Assembly (NCBI RefSeq): GCF_015234215.1
Contig: NZ_JADEKP010000002.1
Coordinates: 393,347 to 457,346 of the forward strand
Length of the DNA: 64,000 nucleotides
Source: Clostridium chrysemydis
GTDB taxonomy: Bacteria > Bacillota > Clostridia > Clostridiales > Clostridiaceae
Direction: 5' to 3'
Numbering within the stretch: position 1 is the first letter of the stretch; each line of letters begins with the position of its first letter. The notes under the pieces are model-generated. The model had not been told where the DNA came from, searched no databases, and saw nothing but the letters and a program-made list of their open reading frames with translations. Position numbers and translations under genes: made by a program. Shown in pieces: positions 36,404 to 45,402 of this stretch.

Positions 36404-36997
36404 ATGATAAGAAATTTGATTAAAGGTATTATGTTAACTGTAATAATGATTGTCTTATGCGGAATACTATATCCATTAATAGTTACAGGTATAGGTCAAG
36501 TATTATTTAAAGATAAAGCAAATGGTAGTATAGTAGTCATTAATGGAAAAGAAGTTGGTTCAAGTTTAATTTCGCAAAAATTTACGAAAGATAAGTATTT
36601 TATAAGCAGACCATCTTTTGTAAATTATAATGAAAGTTATAATAATGAACCTGTTAATGCAACGTCAGGTTCACAAAATTTAGGACCAACTAGTAGTGAG
36701 TTAAAGGAAAATACTAAAAATAATATAAATGAATTTTTAAGTAAAAATAAAGAAGTTAAAAAAGAAGATATATCAGAAGAACTTATTTCTCAGTCAGGTT
36801 CAGGACTAGACCCTGATATAACTATAAATGGAGCATTAATTCAAATACCTAGAATATCTAAAAGTACTGGAATAAGTGAAGAAAAATTAAAAGAATTAGT
36901 TTTAGATAATAAAAAAGGTAAGTTTTTAGGAATGTATGGGGAAGAAAGAGTTAACGTTTTAGGATTAAATATAGAAATAGATAAATTAATAGGATAA
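36404..36997 (+). CDS. kdpC: K+-transporting ATPase subunit C
   Basis: A 197-residue subunit with one N-terminal membrane helix (about residues 9-28) and the KdpC signatures SRPSFVNYN, NLGPTS and SGSGLDPDI. It stabilises the A-B complex. It starts 14 bp after kdpB and ends at a strong terminator, so kdpD is not in this operon. Confidence 0.96.
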   Translation: MIRNLIKGIMLTVIMIVLCGILYPLIVTGIGQVLFKDKANGSIVVINGKEVGSSLISQKFTKDKYFISRPSFVNYNESYNNEPVNATSGSQNLGPTSSELKENTKNNINEFLSKNKEVKKEDISEELISQSGSGLDPDITINGALIQIPRISKSTGISEEKLKELVLDNKKGKFLGMYGEERVNVLGLNIEIDKLIG

Positions 36998-36998
36998 T

Positions 36999-37034
36999 AA
37001 AAAGCATCAAGACTTAAATCTTGATGCTTTTTCT
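36999..37034 (+). terminator. Terminator of kdpABC
   Basis: AAAAGCATCAAGA/TCTTGATGCTTTTT hairpin. Confidence 0.92.
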
Positions 37035-37094
37035 GCCACTAAATGAAATAAAGATACAAATATGTTAAAATTATACATGAGGGGGAGGCGGGAT

Positions 37095-38366
37095 ATGAAT
37101 AGGAAAAAGATGCTTATAAGATTATTAGATCAAACAAAAGAAGAGGGTAAATTATATATTTTAACTATAGCACTTTCTGTTACTTTTATATTTAATCTTA
37201 TGAATATATTTCATATAGATGGAAGTGGCTATTCAAACACTTTTGAAAAAGTTAGTGCAGGTTATTTAATACTTATCACTATAATATTTGTTTTAGGATT
37301 AACTTTTTATTCTAATAATTATTTGCTTCAAGTTAAGTCAAAAGAAATTGGAATAGAGATGCTTGGGGGATTAGAACCAGCTAGCTTAGCAAAGGGGCTT
37401 ACATACCAAACTTTTATATTAAATTCAAAAGGAGTTTTAATCGGAAGTTTACTTGGAGCAGGATTTGTGCCTTTATTTAATTTTTTTGGGAATGCAAATA
37501 GTATATTTGAAATATCGATTGAAGGAATTTTATACACTTTAGCTATATTGCTTCTTCAAACTATTATGGTTTTGATAGTTAATTATGGATTTGGTTACAC
37601 AAAAGATATTAATGAACTTATAGAAAGAGAGGAAAGTTTAAGTTATTTAAAACAAAACAAAAATTTAAAAGGTTTTAAAAATTGGATGTATATATATTTT
37701 GTATTATTAATTAGTCCCCTTTTAATATTTTTTATAGGAGATGATTTAAAAGAAATCAAGGATGGGCTAATTATAGTTTTTACATTTGTGTCATCTATTA
37801 GTTTATTTATGATTATAGAAAAATTTATTCCTCTTTATATAGACAAAGAAATAAATAATAATTTAAATAGAAAAATAAAACTTATAGTATTAAAAAATAT
37901 TAAGTTTAGGCTATATAATACTAAGTTTATATTTTATGGGTTAACGTTTATCGTTATGAATTTTATTTATAGTTTTAAAACTTTAGATAATAATAAAATA
38001 GTAATTTATAATTTGATAGTTCTTGCTATTAGTTTATTTTTAATATCATTTACATTGATATATAGAATTCTAAGTGATACATTAGCGCAAGCTAAACATT
38101 TAAGTAAATTATATTTTTTAGGATATTTAAAGTCTGAAATATTATTTATAGTTAAAAGTGATATTAAAGCATTAATGATTATAGGGGCGGGATTAAATAT
38201 TATAAGTATAATTTCCTTTTTAACACCACTTTTATCTAGAGATAAATATGGAATTTACGTTTTAATTGAGTTTTTGTTTATCTATATCGGAATTCTAACA
38301 ATTTGCTATTTCTTAGCAAGCAGTATTTCTTTAAGGATTATAAAAAGAAATTTAAAGGGGGATTAG
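37095..38366 (+). CDS. FtsX-type ABC permease
   Basis: The ATG at 37095 follows GGGGGAGG; the upstream ATG at 37062 is in promoter-like DNA. The 423-residue product has about 10 membrane helices in two sets of FtsX-like domains. It lacks the large extracytoplasmic domain of BceB-type exporters. It lies 2 bp from its ATPase gene. Possibly a peptide/lipid exporter or mechanotransmission ABC system; no two-component pair of the Bce type adjoins it. Confidence 0.72.
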   Translation: MNRKKMLIRLLDQTKEEGKLYILTIALSVTFIFNLMNIFHIDGSGYSNTFEKVSAGYLILITIIFVLGLTFYSNNYLLQVKSKEIGIEMLGGLEPASLAKGLTYQTFILNSKGVLIGSLLGAGFVPLFNFFGNANSIFEISIEGILYTLAILLLQTIMVLIVNYGFGYTKDINELIEREESLSYLKQNKNLKGFKNWMYIYFVLLISPLLIFFIGDDLKEIKDGLIIVFTFVSSISLFMIIEKFIPLYIDKEINNNLNRKIKLIVLKNIKFRLYNTKFIFYGLTFIVMNFIYSFKTLDNNKIVIYNLIVLAISLFLISFTLIYRILSDTLAQAKHLSKLYFLGYLKSEILFIVKSDIKALMIIGAGLNIISIISFLTPLLSRDKYGIYVLIEFLFIYIGILTICYFLASSISLRIIKRNLKGD

Positions 38367-38368
38367 GT

Positions 38369-39175
38369 ATGAAACCTATAATTAAAGTTAGGGAATTAAA
38401 TAAAACGTATTCAAGGGAAAAATATAATATAAGTATAGAAAGATTTAAAAATAATAAAGAGGAAAGTAAAACCCATGCTTTAAAAGGGATAAATATGGAT
38501 GTCTTAGATGGAGAATTTTTAGTTATAATGGGTCCGTCAGGTGCTGGGAAATCTACTTTACTAAATATGATATCAACAATTGATAAAGATACTAAAGGCA
38601 GCGTTAAAATTTTAGGGGAAGATATATCAAGGTTAAATGAAATAGATATAAGCAAATTTAGATATGAGAAATTAGGTTTTATTTTTCAAAAATTTAATGT
38701 GTTAAATAACTTAACAGTTAAAGAAAATATAATATTACCTTTAGCTTTAAAAAACGATTCAATAGAAAATATTTTAGAAAGAATAAATTCTATATCAGAA
38801 AGGCTTGAAATTAAGGAACTTTTGGAAAAATATCCAAATGAGTGCTCTGGGGGACAAATTCAAAAAATAGCAGTTGCAAGGGCGCTTATAAATAATCCTA
38901 AGATCATAGTAGCGGATGAGCCTACAGGAAATTTAGATTCAAGAAACTCTCATAATCTTTTAGAATTTTTAAAAATATTAAATGAAGTTGAAAAGAAGAC
39001 TGTAATTATGGTAACGCATGATCCTATGATTGCAAGTTATGGAAGGCGAGTTTTATATTTAAAAGATGGGATTATTGAAAAAGAGGTTTTAAGAAAGGAT
39101 TTAAGTCAAAAAGAATATTTTTATAATATTTTAGATACAGTATCAAAAGAATCTTTAGATCTTTTTAATAAATAA
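38369..39175 (+). CDS. ABC ATPase of MacB/BceA type
   Basis: Start at the ATG at 38369 after AAGGGGG. The 269-residue product has Walker A GPSGAGKST, Q-loop FIFQKFN, signature CSGGQIQK, Walker B IIVADEPTGNLD and the switch VTHD. The DEPTGNLD form marks the MacB/LolD/BceA group that works with FtsX permeases. A ~40-residue C-terminal extension follows the ATPase core. Partner of the preceding permease. Confidence 0.88.
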   Translation: MKPIIKVRELNKTYSREKYNISIERFKNNKEESKTHALKGINMDVLDGEFLVIMGPSGAGKSTLLNMISTIDKDTKGSVKILGEDISRLNEIDISKFRYEKLGFIFQKFNVLNNLTVKENIILPLALKNDSIENILERINSISERLEIKELLEKYPNECSGGQIQKIAVARALINNPKIIVADEPTGNLDSRNSHNLLEFLKILNEVEKKTVIMVTHDPMIASYGRRVLYLKDGIIEKEVLRKDLSQKEYFYNILDTVSKESLDLFNK

Positions 39176-39217
39176 AATAAGAGTTTCCAAAGGGTTTTTG
39201 GAAACTCTTATTTTTTA
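39176..39217. terminator. Bidirectional terminator
   Basis: AATAAGAGTTTCCAAA/TTTGGAAACTCTTATT hairpin with A and T flanks, shared by the ABC pair and the minus-strand kdpD group. Confidence 0.9.
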
Positions 39218-39376
39218 TTTATCTTTGTTATTTAATCCACAAGGTTCCCAAGGATAGTTAGGGCTTGATGGGTCACATGGGTTTTCAGGATTAACTTTTT
39301 TATCCTCTTCTAATATTTGATCAAAAAAATCTTTGTTTGATAGTTCTTCTTTTTTTATATTGTTTTCGTTTTTCAT
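39215..39376 (-). CDS. Small Pro-rich peptide with two cysteines, 53 residues
   Basis: An ORF with GGAG ribosome site 8 bases before its ATG. The N-terminal ~28 residues are charged (MKNENNIKKEELSNK...). The C-terminal part is rich in Pro and Asn with two cysteines (NPENPCDPSSPNYPWEPCGL). No membrane segment. It follows kdpD by about 100 bp on the same strand and shares the terminator. Not recognised; small Cys-Pro tails can be recognition tags or metal sites. Confidence 0.55.
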   Translation of the reverse strand: MKNENNIKKEELSNKDFFDQILEEDKKVNPENPCDPSSPNYPWEPCGLNNKDK

Positions 39377-39478
39377 AAAATCATCTCCATATCTTTTATA
39401 CTCTATAATTATATTATATATTATTTAATAATAATTATCAACAAATAATAAGGAAAATAATATTAAAAATTTGTAAAT

Positions 39479-40609
39479 TTAAGGATAAGGTAAAATTATT
39501 AATTCTATGTTCTTAGCCTTGTTTAAAAGTCTATTAACGGGAGAACCATATAAAACTTTTTCAATGGTAGTTCTCCTAGAATGCCCTAGTATTATTTTTG
39601 TTATATTTTTCTTTTTTGCAAATTTTATTATTTCGTTTGAAATGGATTTGCCACTTAACTCTATTATTGATGCATCGAACTTTTTTGCAAGGTCTATATT
39701 TTCCTTAAGAGACAGTAATTCTTCTTTTGACTTTTTATTATAGAAGAATCTAGTACTATTTACGTATACTACGTAAAATTCACATTTATAACGTTTTGCC
39801 ATTCTAGCTCCAGTTCGAATAAGCCTTTTAGCAGTAGGGTTTGAAGAGATATTAACCATTATTCTTTCAGCAGTTCGCCAGTTCTCATCTATTTTGTGGT
39901 TTGCTTTGTAAGCTACAAGGCTTTCATCAACGTCGTCTGCGAGCTGCCTTAAAGTTAGTTCTCTAAGTGCATTTAAATTCCCTTCTCTAAAAAAATTTTT
40001 AAGTGCATTTTTAATTAAGTTGTTATTATATATATTTCCCCTAATTAATCTATTTATTAAAGTTTTTGGAGTGATATCTATAACTACTACTTCTGCTTTA
40101 TAAAAAACTTTATCTGGAATAGTTTCTTTAACTTGTATTCCAGTAATTCCAGCCACCACATCGTTTAAGCTTTCTATATGCTGAAGGTTCACTGTAGTGT
40201 GGACGTTAATTCCTGCATTTAAAATTTCAAATACATCTTCATATCTTTTGTTATTTTTTGAACCTTTAACGTTAGTGTGTGCAAGTTCATCTATAAGAAC
40301 TAAATGAGGTTTTCTTAATATTATTTCATCTACATCCATTTCCTCTAATATTAATGATTTATAGTTTATTTTTTTTCTAGGGATAGTAGGAAGGTTCTTA
40401 ACTTGTTCTAATGTTGCTTTTCTTCCGTGAGTTTCTAAATATCCAATAACAACATCTTCACCCCTACTTAAACGCCTGTTAGCTTCATTTAACATAGTGA
40501 ATGTTTTTCCTACGCCAGGTGCGTAACCTAGGAAGATTTTAAGCTTACCACATCTTTGCTCTTTACATAAATTTAAAGCCTCTAAGGGAGTTAATCTATC
40601 TTCACCCAT
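39479..40609 (-). CDS. kdpD: Short KdpD: sensor and Usp domains, no kinase
   Basis: A 376-residue protein equal to the N-terminal part of KdpD. The KdpD ATP-binding domain has Walker A GYAPGVGKT (residues 28-36) and LVLIDELAHTN. A universal-stress (Usp) domain runs from about residue 250 to the end (IMVNISSNPTAKR, ILGHSRRT). The four membrane helices, histidine and ATPase domains of full KdpD are absent, and the gene ends cleanly. Short KdpDs occur in other Firmicutes; Usp domains of some KdpDs bind c-di-AMP. It lies 12 bp after a response regulator gene and probably forms an operon with it. Confidence 0.9.
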   Translation of the reverse strand: MGEDRLTPLEALNLCKEQRCGKLKIFLGYAPGVGKTFTMLNEANRRLSRGEDVVIGYLETHGRKATLEQVKNLPTIPRKKINYKSLILEEMDVDEIILRKPHLVLIDELAHTNVKGSKNNKRYEDVFEILNAGINVHTTVNLQHIESLNDVVAGITGIQVKETIPDKVFYKAEVVVIDITPKTLINRLIRGNIYNNNLIKNALKNFFREGNLNALRELTLRQLADDVDESLVAYKANHKIDENWRTAERIMVNISSNPTAKRLIRTGARMAKRYKCEFYVVYVNSTRFFYNKKSKEELLSLKENIDLAKKFDASIIELSGKSISNEIIKFAKKKNITKIILGHSRRTTIEKVLYGSPVNRLLNKAKNIELIILPYP

Positions 40610-40621
40610 ATATTTTTACCT

Positions 40622-41158
40622 CTAATTAAGATTCTTTAAATGAAAAGAGAAGTCTTTAAAAAGTTTAGCTTTTTCTATGTCGCCTTTTATTTTAAGTTTT
40701 TCTGAGATTTCTAAATAGAAATTAGGAGCTAAAAAATCGTCTATATCTTTATCTTTGAATAGGTTAAAAGTATCATCTTTTTTATTTATTTCATCAATAT
40801 CAACTTCAAATACTTCAGATAAAGTTTTTCTTATAGTATTAGATGTAAAAGGTTTTTGCAAATATGCTTTTGCACCAAGTTGAGTAGTAGTAACTGCATT
40901 TTTTATAGTCCCAAAGGCAGTCATAATTACTACAGGAAAGTCATAACCTTCATCTCTTAGCATTTGAAGAAGGGCTGTACCACTTACATTTGGCATTTTT
41001 ATATCTATAAATGCTATATCAAAATTGAATTCTTTTACAAGGTTTAAAGCTTCAGTTGCATTATTTGCTGAGTGGACAATAAATCCATCACTTTCTAGAG
41101 ATTTTGAAAGCAGTAAACGTATATTTTTAGTATCATCGACAACTAGCGCTGTTTTCAT
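40622..41158 (-). CDS. Response regulator with receiver domain only
   Basis: The ATG at 41158 (MKTALVVDD) is chosen because GGAGG lies 8 bases upstream; the longer frame to 41224 lacks a site. The 178-residue product has a full receiver domain (D8/D9, phospho-acceptor D52, T80, K102 in KPF). A ~60-residue tail is predicted helical and has no helix-turn-helix that I can see. Output would be by protein contact. It is cotranscribed with the short KdpD and divergent from a histidine kinase. Confidence 0.8.
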   Translation of the reverse strand: MKTALVVDDTKNIRLLLSKSLESDGFIVHSANNATEALNLVKEFNFDIAFIDIKMPNVSGTALLQMLRDEGYDFPVVIMTAFGTIKNAVTTTQLGAKAYLQKPFTSNTIRKTLSEVFEVDIDEINKKDDTFNLFKDKDIDDFLAPNFYLEISEKLKIKGDIEKAKLFKDFSFHLKNLN

Positions 41159-41388
41159 AAAATAATCCTCCAACATTTTATTATTAATAGGATACTTTAA
41201 ATGGATATATAAGTAAATGGTCAATACTTATCGTAAAGGAGAATAATCGTAAATAAGTTAAAGAAATCAAAGGATAAATTCGATAAATAAACCCTAAAAG
41301 CATTGATTAAAAATTTTATTCTATAGAAAATTTATTAGATTAAATTTTTACTATATAATATAATTTTTATTGTAGGAGGTGGAATTTG

Positions 41389-43212
41389 ATGTTAAAAAGT
41401 ATAAAGTTTAAAATTTATATGGTTTTAGTAGTATTTTTACTATTGATGGTTGGAAGTAGTTTTGTTTCTATTAGAAATTTTAAAAGATTAGATAAATCAA
41501 TAGACTTAATTATGAATAATAACTTTGATAGTATAGTAATAGCACAGCAAATGAGAGAGGTTATAGAAAGGCAAGATAGTTTAGAACTTACCTTTTTATT
41601 TGAAGATGATAAAAAATCTCTATCTCCTGATTATGATAAAAGTAATATTAAATTCTTAGAACTAATATATGAGGCAAGGCAACATATAAGTGAAAATAAC
41701 GAAAAAGACATGATTGATGATATAGAAAAGAATTATACTATTTATTCTTCAAAGGTACGAGAACTTGAAAAACTAAAAAATGAAAAAAATAGTGATGCAG
41801 CAAAAGTCTTTTATTATAATGATATACTTCCTATATTTGAAGATATAAAAGATGACACATACGAAATTTTAGATATGAATCAAAAATCTATGGTAGTAAA
41901 AAAAGAAGAATCAACGAGCCTTGCAAATAATGCAACTTATTATACACTTTTTATTTTAGGTGCTGCTTTAATTACTGGAATTATAATAATTGGTGCATTA
42001 TTAAAAAAAATAATTAAACCTATAGAAGATTTAACAGTTGGGATTAAAGAAGTATCTTTAGGTAATTATGATTATAAAATTCCATTAAGGCGAGATAAAG
42101 AAATAAATTCAATCTTAGAGAGTTTTAATAATATGGGTGACAGATTAAAAGAGTATGAAGTTTTAAATATAAATGAACTACTAAACGAAAAACAAAAGGC
42201 AGAAGCTATAATAGAGAGCATTGAGTCACCTATAATTGTAACTGATGATAAAAGCATAATAATAATGATAAATAAAGCGGCAGAGAGAATATTTGATGTA
42301 AAAGAAAAGAGTATAGTAAATAGACTAGAACTTAAAGATATAAGTGAATTAAATGAACTAAAAGAGACAACTAATAATGAGCTAGAAGTATTAGATGGTA
42401 AAAATAAAATTTATTATAGAGTTATATCAAATGGGATTATATCTAAAGAAAATAAAAAGATAGGTACAGTATTATTACTTCAAAATATAACAAAATTTAA
42501 AGATGTGGAAAGGCTAAAAACAGAGTTTGTATCTACTGTTTCACATGAATTTAGAACACCACTTACTTCAATTTCTATGGCGGTTGATCTTTTATTACAA
42601 AACAGCTTTTCATCTAAGGAAGAAATGGATGAAATGCTAAATATAATCAAAGATGATGGAGAAAGACTTAATATATTAGTTCAAGAGTTATTAGATTTAA
42701 CTAAAATGGAGTCTGGAAAAATTGAGATGGATATTAAAGATATAGATATAAGAGATCTTATCTTATCCATAAAAAATACATTTAAAATACAATTTGATGA
42801 AAAAAATATAAATTTTATATTTGATACAGTTGGAATTCATAGGTATGTTAAGGCGGATTTTAACAAGATATCTTGGGTTATGGTTAACTTAGTTGGTAAT
42901 GCTATAAGATATGTAAAAAGGGATGGAACAGGTGAAATAAAACTTAAGGTAAATGAAGTAAATAACGAAATGCTTATTTCTATTTCTGATAATGGAGAGG
43001 GAATATCAGAGGAGAGTCAGAAAATAATATTTGAAAAGTTTGTTCAAATTAAAAATAGTGAAGGCGAAACAACCGGAAGTTCTGGGCTTGGGCTTGCTAT
43101 TTGCAAAGAGATAGTAAAAGCACATAGAGGAGAAATATGGGTAGATAGTAATGTAGGGGTTGGAAGTACTTTTTATTTTACTTTGAAATTAGGGCCATTT
43201 ATAGAAGATTAG
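41389..43212 (+). CDS. Membrane histidine kinase (4HB-HAMP-PAS)
   Basis: A 607-residue kinase. TM1 is at about residues 9-28 and an extracytoplasmic helical sensor (four-helix-bundle type) covers about 30-180. TM2 is near 183-203, followed by HAMP, a PAS domain (about 265-360) and HisKA with H386 in SHEFRTPL. The ATPase domain has N box MVNLVGNAIRYV, G1 DNGEGI and G2 GSSGLGLAI. It is divergent from the receiver-only regulator, 230 bp apart. It may supply the kinase function missing from the short KdpD (inference). Confidence 0.88.
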   Translation: MLKSIKFKIYMVLVVFLLLMVGSSFVSIRNFKRLDKSIDLIMNNNFDSIVIAQQMREVIERQDSLELTFLFEDDKKSLSPDYDKSNIKFLELIYEARQHISENNEKDMIDDIEKNYTIYSSKVRELEKLKNEKNSDAAKVFYYNDILPIFEDIKDDTYEILDMNQKSMVVKKEESTSLANNATYYTLFILGAALITGIIIIGALLKKIIKPIEDLTVGIKEVSLGNYDYKIPLRRDKEINSILESFNNMGDRLKEYEVLNINELLNEKQKAEAIIESIESPIIVTDDKSIIIMINKAAERIFDVKEKSIVNRLELKDISELNELKETTNNELEVLDGKNKIYYRVISNGIISKENKKIGTVLLLQNITKFKDVERLKTEFVSTVSHEFRTPLTSISMAVDLLLQNSFSSKEEMDEMLNIIKDDGERLNILVQELLDLTKMESGKIEMDIKDIDIRDLILSIKNTFKIQFDEKNINFIFDTVGIHRYVKADFNKISWVMVNLVGNAIRYVKRDGTGEIKLKVNEVNNEMLISISDNGEGISEESQKIIFEKFVQIKNSEGETTGSSGLGLAICKEIVKAHRGEIWVDSNVGVGSTFYFTLKLGPFIED

Positions 43213-43282
43213 AATTTATAATTAACAAATCATGAGGATAATAGTATAATAACTAGGTAAAAGATAGAAAAAGGAGACACTA

Positions 43283-43795
43283 ATGATTATAGAATTAAAA
43301 GATAAGAGAATTGAAGAGCGAATTAAGCATTTAAATAAAGCAATAGAAATTGTTGGAGGAAATGAAATCTTAAGCTTAGATAATACCTCAAGCAAAATAG
43401 TAGAAGAGATAGTAAAAAGTGTCCTTGAAGGTAAGGGCGCAAACATATTAATTAAAGATAGGGAATATACTATAGAAGAATTATATAGAATAAAAATAGG
43501 TTTTGAAAAATATTTTCTAAAAAATAAATTCAAGATAATAGCTAGGATAGTAGAAAAAATAAAAAAGTATAATACTGAACTTGAAAGTAAAATAAGAGAC
43601 TTTAAAAAGACTAATTCTTTAGAAGATTTTAGAGAAATAAGTAAAGAAGTAGAAGAAAAATACAAGTGGGAATTTGATAGATTCCTATTAGTTAATGTAG
43701 AAAATTTAGACCAAAATACAAACTACTATGGAGAATATCTAAGTGAAAAGAAAAAACAACTTATAGATAGTATTTTTGTAAAACTAGGTATATAA
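43283..43795 (+). CDS. Unrecognised helical protein, 170 residues
   Basis: Soluble, Lys/Glu-rich and mostly helical, with no Cys, no signal and no membrane segment. A conserved-looking tail ends NYYGEYLSEKKKQLIDSIFVKLGI. An AAGGAG site precedes the ATG. It stands between the histidine kinase and the hydrogenase maturation operon. No family recognised. Confidence 0.6.
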   Translation: MIIELKDKRIEERIKHLNKAIEIVGGNEILSLDNTSSKIVEEIVKSVLEGKGANILIKDREYTIEELYRIKIGFEKYFLKNKFKIIARIVEKIKKYNTELESKIRDFKKTNSLEDFREISKEVEEKYKWEFDRFLLVNVENLDQNTNYYGEYLSEKKKQLIDSIFVKLGI

Positions 43796-43798
43796 TTA

Positions 43799-44002
43799 TT
43801 AATAATTCATTTTTATATAGAGAATTCTTAATAAAAGTGAAAATTTATAAAATCTAATAGAAAAGAGAAATCTAATCTAGAAGGGAAGTAATACTTAAGG
43901 GGAAATTAAATTTGAACCCTTTACTTAGTATAGAATTTTTTAGCCAAAATTCCTTAAAGCTTAGAAGGGATTTTGGCTTTTTTTATTTAGGAGGATTTTT
44001 TT
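43799..44002 (+). promoter_or_regulatory. Leader of the hydrogenase-maturation operon
   Basis: A purine-rich leader contains AAGGG elements near 43880 and 43900 that could each pair with CCCTT at 43917-43921. A strong hairpin (AGCCAAAATTCCTT...AAGGGATTTTGGCT, 43942-43978) with a run of seven T then lies directly before the ribosome site. The terminator's AAGGG could also pair with the same CCCTT, so alternative folds are possible. Either an attenuator/riboswitch for the operon or simply the terminator of the upstream gene. Confidence 0.5.
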
Positions 44003-44251
44003 ATGAAGAAAATAGCTGTAATAAGCGCAATTTTAGAAAACCCTAAAGAATGTCAAGAGGATTTTAATAAGATAGTTTCTGATTTTAGAGGAAGCATAAG
44101 GGGGAGGATGGGTATCCCTTTTGAAGAAGGAATATCAGTAGTTTCTTTAACTGTAATAGGTGAATTAAATGATATAAACAGTTTAACTGGGAAGCTTGGA
44201 AACATAAGAGGGGTAACTGTAAAAACTGCTATTGCAAAAAAAGAGTTCTAG
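44003..44251 (+). CDS. TM1266-type [FeFe]-hydrogenase system regulator
   Basis: An 82-residue ACT-like protein of the iron-only hydrogenase putative-regulator (TM1266) family: MKKIAVISAILENPKECQEDFN..., with the SIRGRMGIPF segment and the C-terminal GNIRGVTVKTAIAK. Such proteins are usually encoded beside hydE/hydG/hydF, as here. It is 13 bp upstream of hydE and first in the operon. Confidence 0.88.
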   Translation: MKKIAVISAILENPKECQEDFNKIVSDFRGSIRGRMGIPFEEGISVVSLTVIGELNDINSLTGKLGNIRGVTVKTAIAKKEF

Positions 44252-44264
44252 AAAGGATTATATT

Positions 44265-45389
44265 ATGATAGTAAGAGAAATAATAGACAAATTATATAAA
44301 ACTGAAAATGCTACAGATGAGGAGCTTTTATTTATTTTAGATAATTTATCTAAAGAAGACGAAGAATATTTATTTAGTAAAGCAAATGATATAAGACTTA
44401 AAAATTACGATAATAAAGTATATATGAGAGGCTTAATAGAATTTACAAACTTTTGCAAAAAAGATTGTATGTATTGCGGAATAAGAAGAAGTAACAAAGA
44501 AGCCGACAGGTATAGACTTACATTTGATCAAATAATGGAATGCGTAGAACTTGGAGATAAACTAGGATATAAGACTTATGTTCTTCAAGGTGGAGAAGAT
44601 GATTATTTTACAGACGAAAGAATGATAGAAATAATTAAAGAGATAAAGAAAAAATTTCCATCTAATGCAATTACGCTTTCTTTAGGAGAGAGAAGCTATG
44701 AATCTTATAAAAAGATGTATGAAGCTGGTGCAGATAGATATCTTTTAAGACACGAAACTGCAACTAAAGATTTATATGATGGTTTGCATCCTGGAGAAAT
44801 TATGGAAAATAGAAGAAGATGCTTAAATGATTTAAAAGAGATAGGGTATCAAGTTGGAGCTGGATTTATGATAGGGCTTCCAAATCAAACTAATAAAGAT
44901 TTAGTTAACGATTTAAGGTTTGTAAAGGAATTTAAACCTCATATGTGTGGAATAGGTCCGTTTATTCCACAAAATCAAACCCCTTTAAAAGATGAAGAGG
45001 GTGGAAGCTTAGAAAAGACTGTAATAATACTATCTCTAGTTAGATTACTTTTACCAGATGTTTTACTACCAGCTACTACTGCCCTTGGTAGTATTGATCC
45101 TTTAGGTAGAGAAAAAGGGATTAAAGCAGGTGCAAATGTAGTTATGCCAAATCTGTCTCCAACAGACGTTAGGGATAAATATGCTCTTTATGACGGGAAA
45201 ATCTGTACAGGAGATGAAGCTGCTGAGTGTAGAGGATGTATAGAAAGAAGAATGAATAGCATAGGTTTTGAAATAGAAGAAAACAGAGGGGATAATGTTA
45301 AGTGGTTAACTACAGAAGATGGTAAACAATATGAAAATTTAAATGAACACAAGAAGAATATTAAGACAAATTTAGTTTTTAAAAAATAG
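44265..45389 (+). CDS. hydE: [FeFe]-hydrogenase maturase HydE
   Basis: The ATG at 44265 follows GAAAGGA; the TTG/ATG-like frame start at 44232 overlaps the upstream gene. The 374-residue radical SAM enzyme has C64-x3-C68-x2-C71 (CKKDCMYC), LQGGED and a BATS-type C-terminal domain. It helps build the dithiolate bridge of the H-cluster. In operon with hydG and hydF. Confidence 0.95.
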   Translation: MIVREIIDKLYKTENATDEELLFILDNLSKEDEEYLFSKANDIRLKNYDNKVYMRGLIEFTNFCKKDCMYCGIRRSNKEADRYRLTFDQIMECVELGDKLGYKTYVLQGGEDDYFTDERMIEIIKEIKKKFPSNAITLSLGERSYESYKKMYEAGADRYLLRHETATKDLYDGLHPGEIMENRRRCLNDLKEIGYQVGAGFMIGLPNQTNKDLVNDLRFVKEFKPHMCGIGPFIPQNQTPLKDEEGGSLEKTVIILSLVRLLLPDVLLPATTALGSIDPLGREKGIKAGANVVMPNLSPTDVRDKYALYDGKICTGDEAAECRGCIERRMNSIGFEIEENRGDNVKWLTTEDGKQYENLNEHKKNIKTNLVFKK

Positions 45390-45402
45390 AAGGAGTTATA
45401 AT

